NCBI GenBank assembly: GCA_963711725.1
Contig: CAVQFO010000018.1
Location: 186,001-250,000, forward strand
Direction: 5' to 3'
DNA length: 64,000 nucleotides
DNA from: CAVQFO01 sp963711725
Lineage (GTDB): Bacteria > Pseudomonadota > Gammaproteobacteria > Nitrococcales > Aquisalimonadaceae
Shown here: positions 27,784 to 36,847 of the stretch, one piece after another
How positions within the stretch are numbered: position 1 is the first letter of the stretch
Layout of the letters: the number at the start of each line of letters is the position of its first letter
Made by a program: the position numbers and the translations under genes
Notes under the pieces: model-generated
What the model was told of the DNA's origin: nothing
Seen by the model: only the letters and a program-made list of their open reading frames with translations
Database searches by the model: none

Positions 27784-28812
27784 ATGCGCTGGCAGAACAA
27801 GCCGGAAGGCTCGACCTGGGGCGACTTCGGGCCCGACGATGAGCGCGGAAGAATCAATCTGCTGACCCGGGAGAAGGTGCTCCAAGGGGTCCGGGAGGTT
27901 CGCGAGGGCCGCTCATTCTGCCTGAGCCTTCCGCTGGACTACCCGGGCGGCAATGATCTGATGCCGCTACGATTCCCTCCGCGTTACTTCGCTTCCTCCC
28001 GCAAGGGCCGTAGAAATTTCAACTTCGCCATGGAGCAGATGAACGAGGCGTTTACCGATGTGGTGAGCGACGACGCGGTGCTGCTCTATACCCAGTACTC
28101 CACCCAGTGGGACAGCCTGGCCCATGTGGGCAGCCATTTCGACGCGGACGGCGATGGCCATGCCGAACCGCTCTACTACAACGGCTGGCGCGCGGGAGAG
28201 GACGTTGTCGGTCCCGCCGAAGGCGAGGGCGAGGAAGGGTTGGTCGAGGGCAGCTACGCTCATCGCCTGGGTATCGCGCGGATGGCCGAGAGCGGGGTGC
28301 AGGGACGGGGCGTAATGATCGACCTGCAGCGTCACTGCGGTGAAGAACGGGTGCTCGTGGACTTTGACCGGTTGACCGAGATCTGCCGGGCCGACGGCGT
28401 GGAAGTGGAGCAGGGCGATATGGTGTGCCTATACACCGGCTTCGCCGATGTGGTGCTGGAGATGAACAAGCAGCCCGACAAGGAGCGTCTCCACAGTGCG
28501 TGCGCGGTACTCGACGGCCGCGACGACCGGGTTCTCAAATGGATCACCGATACCGGGCTCAGCGTCCTGATTGCCGACAATTTCGCAGTGGAGGCCTACC
28601 CGGCGCGCCCGGGCGAAGGGCGTTGCGCCGCCTTGCCGCTGCACGAGCACTGCCTGTTCAAGCTTGGTGTACACCTGGGGGAGCTTTGGTTTCTGACCGA
28701 GCTCGCGCAATGGCTCCGCGAACACCACCGCAGCCGATTTCTGCTGACGGCACCGCCGTTGCGCCTGCCCGGCGCAGTCGGTTCGCCGACCACGCCGGTG
28801 GCCACGGTCTGA
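27784..28812 (+). CDS. Cyclase family protein (kynurenine formamidase-like metal hydrolase)
   Basis: 342-residue protein of the putative cyclase family (PF04199), which includes kynurenine formamidase and isatin hydrolase. The metal site motif is in TQWDSLAHVGSHFDADGDG (about 104-122), a variant of the HxGTHxDxP motif, with later His residues in LPLHEHCLFKLG. Start ATG 27784 has GGAGG 10 bases upstream. The substrate is not predictable; no tryptophan catabolism genes are nearby. Confidence 0.8.
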   Translation: MRWQNKPEGSTWGDFGPDDERGRINLLTREKVLQGVREVREGRSFCLSLPLDYPGGNDLMPLRFPPRYFASSRKGRRNFNFAMEQMNEAFTDVVSDDAVLLYTQYSTQWDSLAHVGSHFDADGDGHAEPLYYNGWRAGEDVVGPAEGEGEEGLVEGSYAHRLGIARMAESGVQGRGVMIDLQRHCGEERVLVDFDRLTEICRADGVEVEQGDMVCLYTGFADVVLEMNKQPDKERLHSACAVLDGRDDRVLKWITDTGLSVLIADNFAVEAYPARPGEGRCAALPLHEHCLFKLGVHLGELWFLTELAQWLREHHRSRFLLTAPPLRLPGAVGSPTTPVATV

Positions 28813-28839
28813 GGTGCAACGCCCGGGCGCTGCTGGTCC

Positions 28840-30605
28840 CTACTGAAGATCCAGTCCCAATCCCGCCGTGGTCAGGCCCATAAACAGGCCTCCCCATTCC
28901 CGCCCGGATATCATGACCGGTACCGACAGGTTGAACATGACCTGGCCGGTATCGCGGACGTAACTGGTGAGCAGGAAGCGCCCGCCCCGGTGATCGATCT
29001 TGCGCCGTTCGAAGAACCGCATGTTGCGGCTCTTCACGAGATCAACCTTGGGATCGCCGGTGGGAGGTTGGGAGAACTCCGACAAGTGGACCGCCACGAA
29101 GCCTTCGTTGTCCAGGGGCAGGCAGTAGGGTGAACCCTCCACGCCTTCCCGCCAGCTGTCCACCATCCGCTGGCACGCCTCTCGAAAGGGCCTGGCGTAG
29201 CTCACGTCGAATTTCGGCGGGTTGGTTTCCGGGATTGGCCGGTAGTCCCGGTCGAACATGTTTACGCCGCCGGCCATCAAATCCCGAATAACGCCGGCAA
29301 GATCGTCCCGGCGTTGTTCCGCGATCTCCAGCACGTGCTCGAGACGGCCTCGGCCGATCCGGAACTGGCAGAGCTTTTCCAGGGCATCGTCCGTCGCGAC
29401 CCGCAGGTCGTCGCCCTGGGCCAACGACTGTTTCATGTCTTCCCGGATGTCCGTGCCCAACTGGCGGATCTCCGTGCTTCGGCTGTGAACTTCCCGATTG
29501 GTGACCGAGAGTTGCTCGACTGCGGAGCCGACCCGCAGCAGATCGTCATGGGTGGATGTGAAGCTGTGGATCATGCTCTGGAACTGTTCGGACGAGGCAT
29601 CCACCGCCCTTCGGGCATTGTCGGACCGGGCGATCATGGTGCGCGTGCCGTCGGCGGTTTGCGAGACGGCCTCCGACATTTCCGCGATCAGTCCGCCGAT
29701 CTGATCGGCGGCGCCCCGGACTTTTCCCGCCAAGCCGCGAACCTCCTCGGCGACAACTGCGAAACCCAGGCCCTTCTCGCCGGCGCGGGCTGCCTCGATG
29801 GCCGCGTTCAAGGCCAGCATGTTGGTTTGGGAGGCAAAGCCTTGAACGGTGGACAGGATCTGGCCGATGTTTTCCGAGCTGCTTTCAAGGCGCTGCACCG
29901 TCTCGGTAAAGCCGGCCATCATCTTGGACACTTCGCCGATCCCCGCGGCCGCGGTTTGCAGGTCGGACAACGACTTGTGGGCAATCTCCAGATTGCGCGA
30001 GTTGATTTCGGCAATGGTGTTGGCCCGCTGGGACAGTTCTTCGATAGCGGTGGCGGTCTCGTCGCTGGAGGTGAATATCAGTTCCGAGTACTCCTCCTGG
30101 CGGGCGGCGTGCTGGTGGGCCCGCTCCGTGACCTGCCGCGTTCGTGGCGGAGGCAAAGGCGACCTTGGTGACTGTGGGTGCGCAAGTCTTCCAGCGCCAC
30201 GCGCAGGCGTTCCAGGAACTGATTGAACAGGCCGGCGACGCGACGCCCCTCCACGGTGCCTCGGCTGGGGAGTTCTCCGGCCAAGTCCGCTTGTCCGGCG
30301 TCGCCACCGCCCAGGGTGCGAAGCAGATCGTCCAGCGTGGCGTAGGGTGACAACTGCTGTTTGACGGCCAAAGGCGTAAGGGCCGCGGCCGCCAGACCCA
30401 GGCCGGCGGCCAGCCACGGCAGTTCGTTGGTGTTTGCGGCGGCAACCAGCGCCGCCGCCAGCACACACGTCAGTCCAAGGGCGGCGCTCGCCCAGCTGCG
30501 TTGCAGCCAGGCGAGTCGAGTGCGTCGGACGCCCGTGGGTTGAGCTCGGGGAAGTGCTATGGTCCAACATGAGCGGGTTCCCTCCCGATTACTACTTCGC
30601 GGCAT
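28840..30605 (-). pseudogene. Methyl-accepting chemotaxis protein with C-terminal sensor-like domain; two +1 frameshifts
   Basis: Chemoreceptor. Two adjacent membrane helices (about 33-50 and 53-72) without a real periplasmic domain, a HAMP-like linker, then the MCP signalling domain with the hairpin tip TNMLALNAAIEAARAGEKGLGFAVVAEEVR. After the coiled coil comes a 150-residue C-terminal domain (FDRDYRPIPETNP to GLGLDLQ) resembling a single Cache/PAS-like sensor. The N-terminal part lies in another frame; two one-base gains near 30163-30167 and 30132-30137 separate it from the signalling domain (RTHSHQ, VAFASATNAA, TERAHQHAARQ). Joined length about 588 residues. ATG 30605 overlaps the end of the binding-protein gene. 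Confidence 0.78.
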
Positions 30606-31812
30606 TGGTATTCTTTATATACGGACAGGTGCTGTCTGCCAGCCCGCCGAACGCGTCTTCGCCCGGTATGACCTTGACCACCTTGTAGTAATCGCCCCAG
30701 CCGTGGGACTCGGACGGGCTCTTGACCTTGACCAGATACATGTCATGAACCATCAGCCCGTCTTCGCGCAGGTGGCCGTTGTGAGTGAAGATGTCGTTCA
30801 CGGGCATTTGCCGCATCTTCGCGATCACGGTTTTGGGATCGTCGGAGCCGGTGGCTTCAACCGCCTTCAGGTATTGCGTCACCACGGAATAGATGCCGGC
30901 GTAAAACATGGAGCCGTTCTCGCCGGCCCGTTCCTGGTAGCGTTCCGTCCAGGCCTTGCTCTCCGGGGTTCGGTTTGAAACCCAGCCGGTCACGTATTCA
31001 AGGCCGCTGGTGACGTACAGTCCGAGAGAGCGGATAACGTCCCGCGTGATGAGCAGCCCGGCGATCCGCTGGCCGCCCTGCATAAGCCCCAGTTCATAGG
31101 CATCGCGCAGAGCGGTTTTGGCATCGTCGCCGGCATCCGCGAACGCGATCACCTGCGCGCCGGAGCGTTGGGCCTCAATCAGTTGTGCGCTGAAGTTTCG
31201 GCCCTTGAAGGGGTGCAGGGCGTGGCCGAGCACGGTGCCACCGTTGGCCTTGACCACGCCGGAAGCCTCTTTCTCCAGGAGGTGGCCGAAGATGTAGTCC
31301 ACAGTGACGAAAAACCATTTCTTGCCGCCCTGCTTGGTTATGGCGGAGGCAGTGCCGGCGGCCAGGGCGTGGGTGTCATAGACCCAGTGGACGCCGATGG
31401 GGGAGCAGTACTTGCCGGTCAGGCTCGACGACGCCGATCCGGTTTGCATGGTCAGGATGTTATGAGCCTTGGCATACATTTGGAGCGGGATCGCCACGTT
31501 GGATCCGATCATCCCGAGGAAGGCATCCGCATGCACGTTCTTGTCCAGGTCTTACGCCTCCTTCATGGCCACTTTCGGGTCCAGTTTATGATCACGCACG
31601 ATCAGGCGGATTTTCTTTCCCCGGACGGTACCGCCAAAGTCCTCGATCGCCATTTCCGCGGCGATAATGGATCCCTGGCCGACAGCGCTGTAAATGCTGG
31701 AAAGATCGGTCAGTAGCGCAATGCGGACTTCGTCATTGGAAATCTGGGCGAACGAGTGGGTAGCGGGCAGCAATACGAGCAGGGCCAGGAACAACAGCCG
31801 GAGTCGGTTCAT
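30592..31812 (-). pseudogene. ABC-type branched-chain amino acid/amide substrate-binding protein with internal stop
   Basis: Periplasmic Peripla_BP_6 (LivK/UrtA/AmiC-like) binding protein. The signal peptide LLFLALLVLLPATHSFAQ is followed by the family start VRIALLTDLSSIYSAVG. The reading frame is continuous for 407 codons except for one in-frame TAA at 31552-31554 (between AMKEA and DLDKNVHADAF). So this is a point nonsense codon, not a frameshift. No permease or ATPase genes are adjacent; instead the end of the gene overlaps the chemoreceptor start. A sensing rather than a transport role is inferred. Confidence 0.78.
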
Positions 31813-32404
31813 TTTTTTCTCCCTCCGCGCAATGTGGATTCGTTATAAGCGCCGGATTCGTTATCTGGTTTCTTCTGAACAGCTCCTCGTCCGACCGATA
31901 GTTGGTGATCGTTCGAGAGATACGGGCGGTCAATCCCCCGTATGCATTCGAACCTACTCCAATTTTTTCGAATGAAAAGCGGAAGGCGAGTCCGCACAGC
32001 GGAACTCGGGATTATGAAGGCGTTCCGGATGCAGAACTCGTAGATGGTGTCATTAGTTATTAAGAGTGCATGGGTAATCAGTGTGTAACAAAAATCATGA
32101 GCGTTCAGTCAGGTAATGGAGTCGGGCCCCGGTTTCGATCGAAAACCAGTCGTGACGAGCTGGAAACGCATTCCGCAGAGCGGTATTTAGCGAAAAATCG
32201 GCATCACTTGCGAAGGAGTCGGTCGCAGGAGCCAGCGCTTTTCGACGCCGGTCACCAGCGCGGCAGAGGCTGTAGATCTGGGCGCGTCCGTGAATAGATC
32301 AGCGTCTCCCTAGGGTATCGCCGGGTCTTCGAGGAGAGACCGCCACGTTGGGCTAGGGAAGGGTATACCATTGGGGTTCCATCGTATTAAGAAGGCTATG
32401 ATTC
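31813..32404. other. 592-base intergenic region, no gene supported
   Basis: Lies between two divergent genes. It is more AT-rich than its surroundings at 31930-32100 and holds one copy of a palindromic repeat at 32265-32310. A 75-codon frame at 32070-32297 has no recognisable features and ends inside the repeat. Promoters for both flanking genes should lie here, but I cannot place them with confidence. Confidence 0.5.
32265..32310 (+). repeat. Palindromic repeat, copy 1 (right arm well conserved)
   Basis: Right arm TAGATCAGCGTCTCCC at 32295-32310 is identical over 16 bases to the copy at 34249-34264, and TGAA precedes both. The left arm (AGAGGCTGTAGATCT, 32265-32279) is degenerate, and the middle GCGCGTCC matches the GCGCCC centre of the other copies. 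REP- or MITE-like; no transposase is present nearby. Confidence 0.7.
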
Positions 32405-32716
32405 ATGCTCATCACTTTTCGAACCCAAGCCTACGGAGACGTCACCATGTTCGGTGACGTGGCGCTAAGGCTGATTGGCCTTATGGGGCACAGCGAGACC
32501 GTGCCGGGCGCCATTAAGTCGGAGGATATTCCGGAAGCGCTCCGCAAGCTCAAGGCGGCGGTGGCGCAACAACCCGAGCCCCAAGAGGGGGATGCCGAAG
32601 CCGGCGAGGAAGATGATCAACAGGACCGTGTCGGCCTGGCGCGCAGGGCCTATCCGTTGATTCAGCAGCTGGAAGCCGCGGAGAAGGCAGACTGTGACGT
32701 GCTCTGGGACAAGTAG
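32405..32716 (+). CDS. DUF1840 family protein
   Basis: 103-residue cytoplasmic protein. It starts MLITFRTQAYGDVTMFGDVA and ends with an acidic stretch then ARRAYPLIQQLEAAEKADCDVLW, the pattern of the DUF1840 family, which is found in beta- and gammaproteobacteria and has no known function. It converges on the downstream minus-strand gene with a 14-base gap. Confidence 0.8.
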   Translation: MLITFRTQAYGDVTMFGDVALRLIGLMGHSETVPGAIKSEDIPEALRKLKAAVAQQPEPQEGDAEAGEEDDQQDRVGLARRAYPLIQQLEAAEKADCDVLWDK

Positions 32717-32730
32717 AAATTAGCGCGCAG

Positions 32731-33594
32731 TCAGCGAAGTTTTGGCGCCGCGCGGCCACTGGATAGCAGGTCCTGGATAACTTCCGAATGGCGGTCGCCT
32801 CGGGATGTGCTCTCTGCGTCGAAGACGGAGGTGATGGTCAAGGTTCGGCTGGCCAGTGGCGTGACCTCGTCGTCCATGGCGAAAACGTCGACGCGGTAGG
32901 CGCCGGGAGTCCAACCCTGGGAAGGCGCAAGCCAGACGTAGGGGTCCGATTCCTCCAATGAGAAATTGCGTACCATCAGCAGTTCGCCGGTGGTCAGGTT
33001 CTGCCATTTGACCATGACTTCGCCAGCCGGTCGATCCGCGTTCATGTGGGCGAAGATCGGGCTGTGTTTTGGCACCTCGGCGCTTTGGCCGATCATGCGG
33101 GTGCCGTAGATCGGGGAAGTTGAGAAATACAAGGTGGAGATTCTGGGGTCGGAATCACTGATCCCGCCATCCTGATCCAGCAGAATCCCCGCCATTCGCT
33201 TTGAGAAAGCGCGAACGTCGTGGACCTTGTCGAGTCCCGCCTTGTCGAACAGATAAAGCCACTGCGTCTTGAGGAAGTCCGGCGGCAGGGTGTCGATGCG
33301 CTTGAGCAATTCCGGATAAGTCAACGACGAGACGCCGGGAAGAATGAGCTTTGCCAGCTGGCTGCTGAGCGCGGCGTTTCGTGCATTGAGTTCCGCAATC
33401 CGGCGATTGGCCTCCGCAAGCTGTCGCGCCTGATCCCGGCCAGTGGCGTCCAGCGGTGGTTCCGGGCGGCAGGCGAGGGTGTGAAGGTCGTGGGGGGCGA
33501 GGGTGGTGCCGTCGGGCAGACGGGCGGCATGAAGCCAGTAGCCACCGGCGAGGCCGATAACAAGAAACATGCCGCCGATAATCCCGGATTTCAT
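32731..33594 (-). CDS. Membrane-anchored periplasmic protein of unknown function
   Basis: 287 residues. An N-terminal hydrophobic segment (GIIGGMFLVIGLAGGYWLH, about 4-22) is followed by a short coiled coil (RQLAEANRRIAELNARNAAL, about 57-80) and a soluble domain of about 190 residues with a beta-rich C-terminus. I do not recognise the family. ATG 33594 is chosen because it places the hydrophobic segment at the very N-terminus. A small Cys-rich lipoprotein gene lies 58 bases upstream on the same strand. Confidence 0.65.
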   Translation of the reverse strand: MKSGIIGGMFLVIGLAGGYWLHAARLPDGTTLAPHDLHTLACRPEPPLDATGRDQARQLAEANRRIAELNARNAALSSQLAKLILPGVSSLTYPELLKRIDTLPPDFLKTQWLYLFDKAGLDKVHDVRAFSKRMAGILLDQDGGISDSDPRISTLYFSTSPIYGTRMIGQSAEVPKHSPIFAHMNADRPAGEVMVKWQNLTTGELLMVRNFSLEESDPYVWLAPSQGWTPGAYRVDVFAMDDEVTPLASRTLTITSVFDAESTSRGDRHSEVIQDLLSSGRAAPKLR

Positions 33595-33652
33595 GTCCGC
33601 GCCGCCCCTGTTCTGGCCTCGTTCAAGCGATGCTCTCCTGATCCGCCGGTGG

Positions 33653-33847
33653 CTAGTCGCATTCTCCGCTGGCGCCACACAAATCCTTGGTTGCGTAACA
33701 ATAGTCCGCGCTATCGCAGGAGTAGGGATGATCGGAGTCGCAGCGCCCGACATCGGTCTGATCTTCGCAGTCATTGCTGCCGCCGGCGCAGCCCTGAAGC
33801 CCGATAATGGAAAAACCGATAGCGAATAGAAGAAACGCCTTCTTCAT
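33653..33847 (-). CDS. Small cysteine-rich lipoprotein
   Basis: 64-residue predicted lipoprotein: leader MKKAFLLFAIGFSIIGLQGC with a lipobox LQGC, then a 44-residue mature part with six further Cys and many Asp (NDCEDQ, GRCDSD, YSCDS, DYCYAT, DLCGAS, GECD). The even number of Cys suggests three disulfides. ATG 33847 follows a G-rich box. Function unknown. Confidence 0.6.
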   Translation of the reverse strand: MKKAFLLFAIGFSIIGLQGCAGGSNDCEDQTDVGRCDSDHPYSCDSADYCYATKDLCGASGECD

Positions 33848-34112
33848 GATTTTTGCCCCCGCTCCGGGGAAACTCTGGCTCTTGCGCGGGGCCGCGTCGC
33901 AGCGGTCTCTTGGACCATGTCCCAAAGGGCTGGGCGCGGTTACGCGAATGAATCAGGGTCGTCCCGGTTCATGTTAAAGCGGCCACGAGACCGCGCGGAA
34001 AGGTGGATAAACGGCAAACGGGGAAGGGTCGATATGTTTTTGTTCAGCCGCTTCCCTGCGTCGCGCGAATGCCCTGGAAAACAAGGGCGCCACCGCTTGT
34101 TATTCTGATCCC

Positions 34113-34136
34113 CCAACTGATAGTGCCATCAGTTGG
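34113..34136. repeat. Perfect inverted repeat, 9-base arms
   Basis: CCAACTGAT and ATCAGTTGG flank a 6-base loop AGTGCC. No T-run follows on either strand, so a rho-independent terminator is unlikely; an operator or a small structured element is possible. It lies about 195 bases upstream of the response regulator gene. Confidence 0.55.
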
Positions 34137-34213
34137 ACGCCTTGAATTTCATCGAATATCGAGCTTGCCGTCAAGGTCGTGACCCGAGTGGGACATTTTG
34201 GTTATTCTCAGCT

Positions 34214-34265
34214 AGGGAGGCGCTGATCTAGTCTCGCGCCCGAGTGAATAGATCAGCGTCTCCCT
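34214..34265 (+). repeat. Palindromic repeat, copy 2 (complete)
   Basis: Left arm GGGAGGCGCTGATCTA (34215-34230) and right arm TAGATCAGCGTCTCCC (34249-34264) are complementary with a single mismatch, around a centre containing CGCGCCCG. It can fold into a 16-base stem. This is the most complete of three copies in the window. Confidence 0.75.
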
Positions 34266-34331
34266 TGTGGGCGGGCTCCCCGAGAAAGCGGCCCGTATAA
34301 CGACAACCATAAACCAAGGACAGCCACGCTT

Positions 34332-34751
34332 ATGACCATTCTGGTTTGCGACGATGATCCCCATACCCGCGCGCTGCATAGCCACTATCTGCGCAAGGCA
34401 GGTTACCGGGTGTTAACGGCCGCGTCCGCGGAGGACGCTTTCAAGCGCCTCGAACTGGACGATCCCCATGCGGAGCCGGAGGTCGAGTTGGTCTTGATGG
34501 ATTTGATGATGCCGGAGATGGACGGTCTGGAAGCCTGCCGGCGCATTCAGGCGAGCGAAATCCATCGGGCCGTGCCCATTGTGTTCGTGAGCGCGGCGGA
34601 GCCCCAGGGCAATGCGCAGAATGCTTACGAATCCGGCGCCATCGACTTCGTGGCCAAGCCTGTGGATCCGGAGATCCTGCTCGCGCGGATCGACGCGCTG
34701 CTGAGCATAAAGCGGGATTTGGACGGAGAATCGGCGCCCACCCGGCACTGA
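34332..34751 (+). CDS. Single-domain response regulator (CheY-like)
   Basis: 139-residue stand-alone receiver domain. Acidic pocket CDDD (about 6-9), phospho-acceptor Asp in LVLMDLMMPEMDG (about 57), conserved Ser in VFVSAA (about 84) and Lys in AKPVDPE (about 108). There is no output domain. The cognate kinase is not in the window. Confidence 0.87.
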   Translation: MTILVCDDDPHTRALHSHYLRKAGYRVLTAASAEDAFKRLELDDPHAEPEVELVLMDLMMPEMDGLEACRRIQASEIHRAVPIVFVSAAEPQGNAQNAYESGAIDFVAKPVDPEILLARIDALLSIKRDLDGESAPTRH

Positions 34752-34929
34752 TTGCGGACGGTTGGATGCGCGATTGGCCACGCTCCCTCGGCGATGACCG
34801 GCGGGGCGTGGCGAATGATGCGCGCGGTGTTGCTATGATTGGGCTAGATCGCCGCGCGGTGTCTGGTCCATGGCCCCGTGCGGGATCGACTGCATACTGC
34901 GCAATTCGACCAAAGGACGTTTCGCCCCG

Positions 34930-35760
34930 ATGCCCCGTGTTCCCACGTCGTTCTCACTGTCTGTTCACCGCCCCCCGGAGGGCACGCCGGGCCTCTGGTT
35001 CGCGTTCCTCGAGCGAAAACTCCTGGTCCGCGACGACAATGCCATACCGGATGGCAACGGGCCGGGCGATTGGGGGTTGCGCGCGTTACGTACCCAGTTT
35101 ATCGGCTTTCTGAACGATACCCCCTGCTTTTCCGCCGAGCTCGCGCCGGGTTCGGAAGCACCCCCGGGAATGAGTTTCCGAGACCTGCGCGGTCTGTTCG
35201 GGCGTTTGTCGGAAGACCTCATGGGTGTGGCGTCCCGTGCCGTTCAGGTGATGGATTGGGATCGGACCCATCAGTTCTGCGGTGCGTGCGGCACGCCGAC
35301 GAAACTGGCTCCGACGCAACTGGCCCGGGTTTGCTCGGATCCGAAATGTCGGCAGATGTTCTTTCCGCGCCTGGCTCCGGCGATGATCGTTGCCGTGGAG
35401 CGTGGACCGGAGATCCTGCTGGGGCGTTCGCCTCATTTCCCGCCGGAGATCTACAGCGTGCTGGCCGGCTTTGTGGAGCCCGGGGAAAGTGTGGAGGACG
35501 CCGTACACCGCGAAGTCCACGAGGAGACGCGCATCCGCGTGCGCAACGTGCGGTATTTCGGTAGTCAGCCCTGGCCGTTTCCCAATTCCCTTATGCTGGG
35601 CTACCAGGCGGACTATGAAAGCGGCGACGTCGTGCCCGAGCCGGGCGAAATCGAGGATGCGGGCTTCTTCCATGTGGACCGGCTGCCGAAGATGTTTCCG
35701 GGCAACGTCAGTATTTCCCAGTGGCTGATTCGCGATTTCATACGGCGTAACCAGCGGTAG
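34930..35760 (+). CDS. nudC: NAD+ diphosphatase / RNA deNADding enzyme NudC
   Basis: Nudix hydrolase that splits NADH and NAD and removes NAD caps from RNA. 276 residues. Zinc ribbon FCGACG...VCSDPKC (about 117-140), the Nudix box GFVEPGESVEDAVHREVHEE (about 180-199), and the NudC-specific SQPWPFPNS array downstream. ATG 34930 fits the usual length; an upstream in-frame ATG at 34870 would add an unlikely 20-residue leader. Confidence 0.92.
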   Translation: MPRVPTSFSLSVHRPPEGTPGLWFAFLERKLLVRDDNAIPDGNGPGDWGLRALRTQFIGFLNDTPCFSAELAPGSEAPPGMSFRDLRGLFGRLSEDLMGVASRAVQVMDWDRTHQFCGACGTPTKLAPTQLARVCSDPKCRQMFFPRLAPAMIVAVERGPEILLGRSPHFPPEIYSVLAGFVEPGESVEDAVHREVHEETRIRVRNVRYFGSQPWPFPNSLMLGYQADYESGDVVPEPGEIEDAGFFHVDRLPKMFPGNVSISQWLIRDFIRRNQR

Positions 35761-35846
35761 AACGGTGCCGAGTCATTCCCGTGCGGGAGCCGTCCCGGTA
35801 TGCTGCCGATGGCGAGTCGATTGAGAGTCGGGCGGAGGCGGAACGT

Positions 35847-36804
35847 ATGGGGGAGGGACCGAAAAGGGCATCATCGGAAAAGCCACGAATCGGCTTGGCT
35901 CTGGGTAGTGGATCGGCCCGTGGCTGGGCTCATATCGGCGTGCTTCGGGCGCTTGGAGAGGCCGGAATCGAGCCTGACGTGGTGTGCGGTACGTCCATCG
36001 GTGCGATTGTCGGTGCGCTCTACGCCTCGGGGCGGCTTGACGCCTTCGAGGGCTGGGTCCGCAAACTTACCCGGCGGGATGTGTTGGCGTATCTCGATGT
36101 CTCGCTGGCGGGGGGTGGTTTCATCGAGGGCAAGCGGCTTGCCGATGTGTTCCGGGCGCATTTCGGCGGACACCACCATCGAGCAACTTCCCGTCCCGTT
36201 CGTCGCGGTTGCCACCGATCTCATGTCGGGCAGGGAAGTCTGGCTGCGCAAAGGCTCCCTGCTCCAGGCGCTACGGGCGAGCATGTCGCTGCCCGGGATA
36301 TTTACACCGGTGAAACAGAACGGCACTTGGCTGGTCGACGGGGGGCTGGTGAATCCGGTGCCGATCTCGGTGTGCCGCGCCCTTGGCGCGGATCTGGTGA
36401 TTGCCGTGAACCTCAACGGCGATTTGGTGGGGCGGCATTTGCAGAAATATCGATCGGAGCGCTCCGAGCAGGTCAGCAAGGCGGCGGCCCAGGCTCTGGA
36501 GGCGGAAGAGAAGGACTGGCTCGACCGCCTGTCCTCTCAGTTCAGGGAGCGGGTGGGTTTCCTGCGCAACCAGATGATGCCGGCCGATGGCGCTCCGGGG
36601 ATGTTCGATGTGATTGCAGGCAGTCTGAACATCATGCAGGATCGCATCACACGCAGTCGGATGGCCGGTGATCCGCCGGATTTTACGGTCAGTCCTCGCT
36701 TGGCCCACTTGGGCCTGTTGGAGTTCGACCGCGCAGAAGAGGCGATTGCCGAAGGGCAGGCGGCAATGCGCCAAATCCTACCGGCCCTGCGGGACATCGT
36801 TTGA
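35847..36804 (+). CDS. Patatin-like phospholipase (RssA-like), +1 frameshift
   Basis: Serine lipid hydrolase with a Ser-Asp dyad. Oxyanion loop GSGSARGWAHIG (about 26-37), nucleophile elbow GTSIGA (about 55), and the dyad Asp in VDGGLVNPVP. The frame changes near 36163-36168: VFRAHFG continues as DTTIEQLPVPF if one G of GGCGGAC is dropped. Joined length is about 318 residues, normal for this bacterial family. ATG 35847 has GGAGG about 9 bases upstream. Confidence 0.8.
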
Positions 36805-36847
36805 AACGCGGGCTACAGATTCACTATTCAGTTGGTATTCAAAGGGC

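Larger units (their letters stand above)
33848..34331. other. 484-base intergenic region with palindromes, no gene supported
   Basis: Separates the small lipoprotein gene from the response regulator. It holds a 9-base perfect inverted repeat (34113-34136) and a full copy of the palindromic repeat (34214-34265). A 63-codon frame at 33917-34108 has no features of a real gene. Confidence 0.5.

Noticed and set aside
32070..32297. 75-codon frame in the spacer before the DUF1840 gene
   Set aside because: No ribosome site, no domain, composition unlike genes here, and it runs into the palindromic repeat.
33917..34108. 63-codon frame in the spacer before the response regulator
   Set aside because: Arg/Gly-rich product with no features; spacer elements overlap it and no coupling to neighbours.
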